The notes beneath the pieces are model-generated. The model had not been told where the DNA came from. It made no database searches and saw only the letters and a program-made list of their open reading frames with translations. Made by a program: the position numbers and the translations under genes. A DNA stretch of 6,143 bases from Chloroflexota bacterium (GTDB lineage: Bacteria > Chloroflexota > UBA5177 > JANWHV01): contig JANWHV010000269.1 of assembly GCA_025450255.1 (NCBI GenBank), forward strand, positions 1 through 6,143, written 5' to 3'. Shown here one piece after another: positions 5,507 to 6,143 of the stretch; the first letter of the stretch is position 1, and each line of letters opens with the position of its first letter.

Positions 5507-6143
5507 GGATGGGCGCGGCGCTGTATATCGCCGCCACCGCTATCGGGCTATGGGCGATCCCGTACCTGATCCGCGGCTTGACCTGGTTGGGCGCCGGCAA
5601 GCAAATCCAGGCCGAGCTGCCGGCGAATCATCAGGCGAAGGCAGGGACGCCGAGCATGGGCGGACTGATCTTCGGCGCCATCATCGCCATATGTGGCAGT
5701 CTCTTCCTGGCGAACCGCGACTCGACGGTGGCGATACTGCTGCCGTTAATGGTGGCCGCGATGATCCTTGGCGCGGCCGACGATCTGCTCAGCTCGGCCC
5801 GCTATCGCCGGGGCGGCTTGGGGGCCAGAGCCAAACTGGCCTGGCAGGGCGGCATAGCGATCGGCGCCGTGATGCTGGAGTGGCTTGGTCCGGGCCTACC
5901 CGCGCAGCACGTCCCTGGTATTGGCGCCGTGCACGCGCCCTGGCTCATCGCCCCGTTGGCGGTTCTGGCGATCGTGGCGTCGGGTCATGCCGTGAATCTG
6001 ACCGATGGGCTTGATGGACTGGCGGCCAGCACCACCAGCGTCGCGTTCGCGGCGTTCGCGATTATCGCCTACAGTCAGGGCCAGGGCGCGCTGGGCGACC
6101 TCTGCTTGCTGACGATGGGCGCCCTCGCCGGATTCCTCTGGTA
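5503..6143 (+). CDS. mraY: MraY, phospho-MurNAc-pentapeptide transferase (partial, 3' end missing)
   Basis: MraY moves phospho-MurNAc-pentapeptide from its UDP carrier onto undecaprenyl phosphate, making lipid I at the inner face of the membrane. The frame is open from ATG 5503 to the window edge: 213 residues, about two thirds of the protein. Visible motifs are HQAKAGTPSMGGL (43-55), the aspartate pair in GAADD (D93, D94, the place of the catalytic pair D115/D116 in E. coli), and NLTDGLDGLA (165-174). The end, GALAGFLW, leads into the next conserved MraY segment. Hydrophobic stretches at about 5-25, 52-70, 76-92, 111-128, 147-163, 174-193 and 198-213 fit a polytopic membrane protein. The N-terminus before the GTP-x-MGG motif is short, as in many Gram-positive proteins. 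The start overlaps the murF stop as ATGA, suggesting translational coupling. A second ATG two codons on (5509) is also possible. Confidence 0.95.
   Translation, partial: MRMGAALYIAATAIGLWAIPYLIRGLTWLGAGKQIQAELPANHQAKAGTPSMGGLIFGAIIAICGSLFLANRDSTVAILLPLMVAAMILGAADDLLSSARYRRGGLGARAKLAWQGGIAIGAVMLEWLGPGLPAQHVPGIGAVHAPWLIAPLAVLAIVASGHAVNLTDGLDGLAASTTSVAFAAFAIIAYSQGQGALGDLCLLTMGALAGFLW

Noticed and set aside
5550..6014. A 154-codon + strand frame inside mraY
   Set aside because: It is in another frame from mraY, is Arg- and Gly-rich, and has no motif, whereas the mraY frame carries all expected conserved segments.

Overview
This window is the start of a bacterial division and cell wall (dcw) gene cluster. 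All genes are on the + strand in a tight operon-like row: mraZ, rsmH (mraW), a small FtsL-like membrane protein, a class B penicillin-binding protein (ftsI), murF, and the first 213 codons of mraY, which runs off the right edge. The DNA is GC-rich, with strong G/C bias at third codon positions. I see no mobile elements, RNA genes, CRISPR arrays or phage genes. The organism is a free-living, peptidoglycan-making bacterium. The short MraY N-terminus with an HQ-x-K-x-GTP-x-MGG motif looks more like Gram-positive or Chloroflexota-type lineages than Gammaproteobacteria, but the phylum cannot be fixed from this sequence.

Bases 1-80 are the control region. A TATACT hexamer at 7-12 could be the -10 element of the cluster promoter. 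It is followed by four direct repeats at an exact 10-bp period (TGG at 23, 33, 43 and 53), the known layout of MraZ operator boxes. The same stretch holds a perfect match to the DnaA-box consensus (bottom strand, 21-29) and two one-mismatch copies. MraZ (81-518) is the likely autoregulator. A 147-bp gap with an AT-rich patch follows, then rsmH, whose best start is the TTG at 667 behind a strong Shine-Dalgarno sequence.

The division block follows: the FtsL-like protein (1637-2110) overlaps ftsI (2110-4095) by one base, and murF (4106-5506) starts 10 bp after ftsI. In most clusters of this kind murE lies between ftsI and murF, and here it is absent. murF and mraY overlap by 4 bp (ATGA).

Together the genes link ribosome maturation (RsmH), septal cross-linking (FtsL-like plus FtsI) and synthesis of lipid-linked wall precursor (MurF makes UDP-MurNAc-pentapeptide; MraY moves phospho-MurNAc-pentapeptide onto undecaprenyl phosphate). 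No wholly new system is apparent. The points worth following up are the overlapping MraZ/DnaA sites, the missing murE, changed motif residues in MurF, cysteine pairs in FtsI, and a tryptophan-rich tail on the FtsL-like protein.
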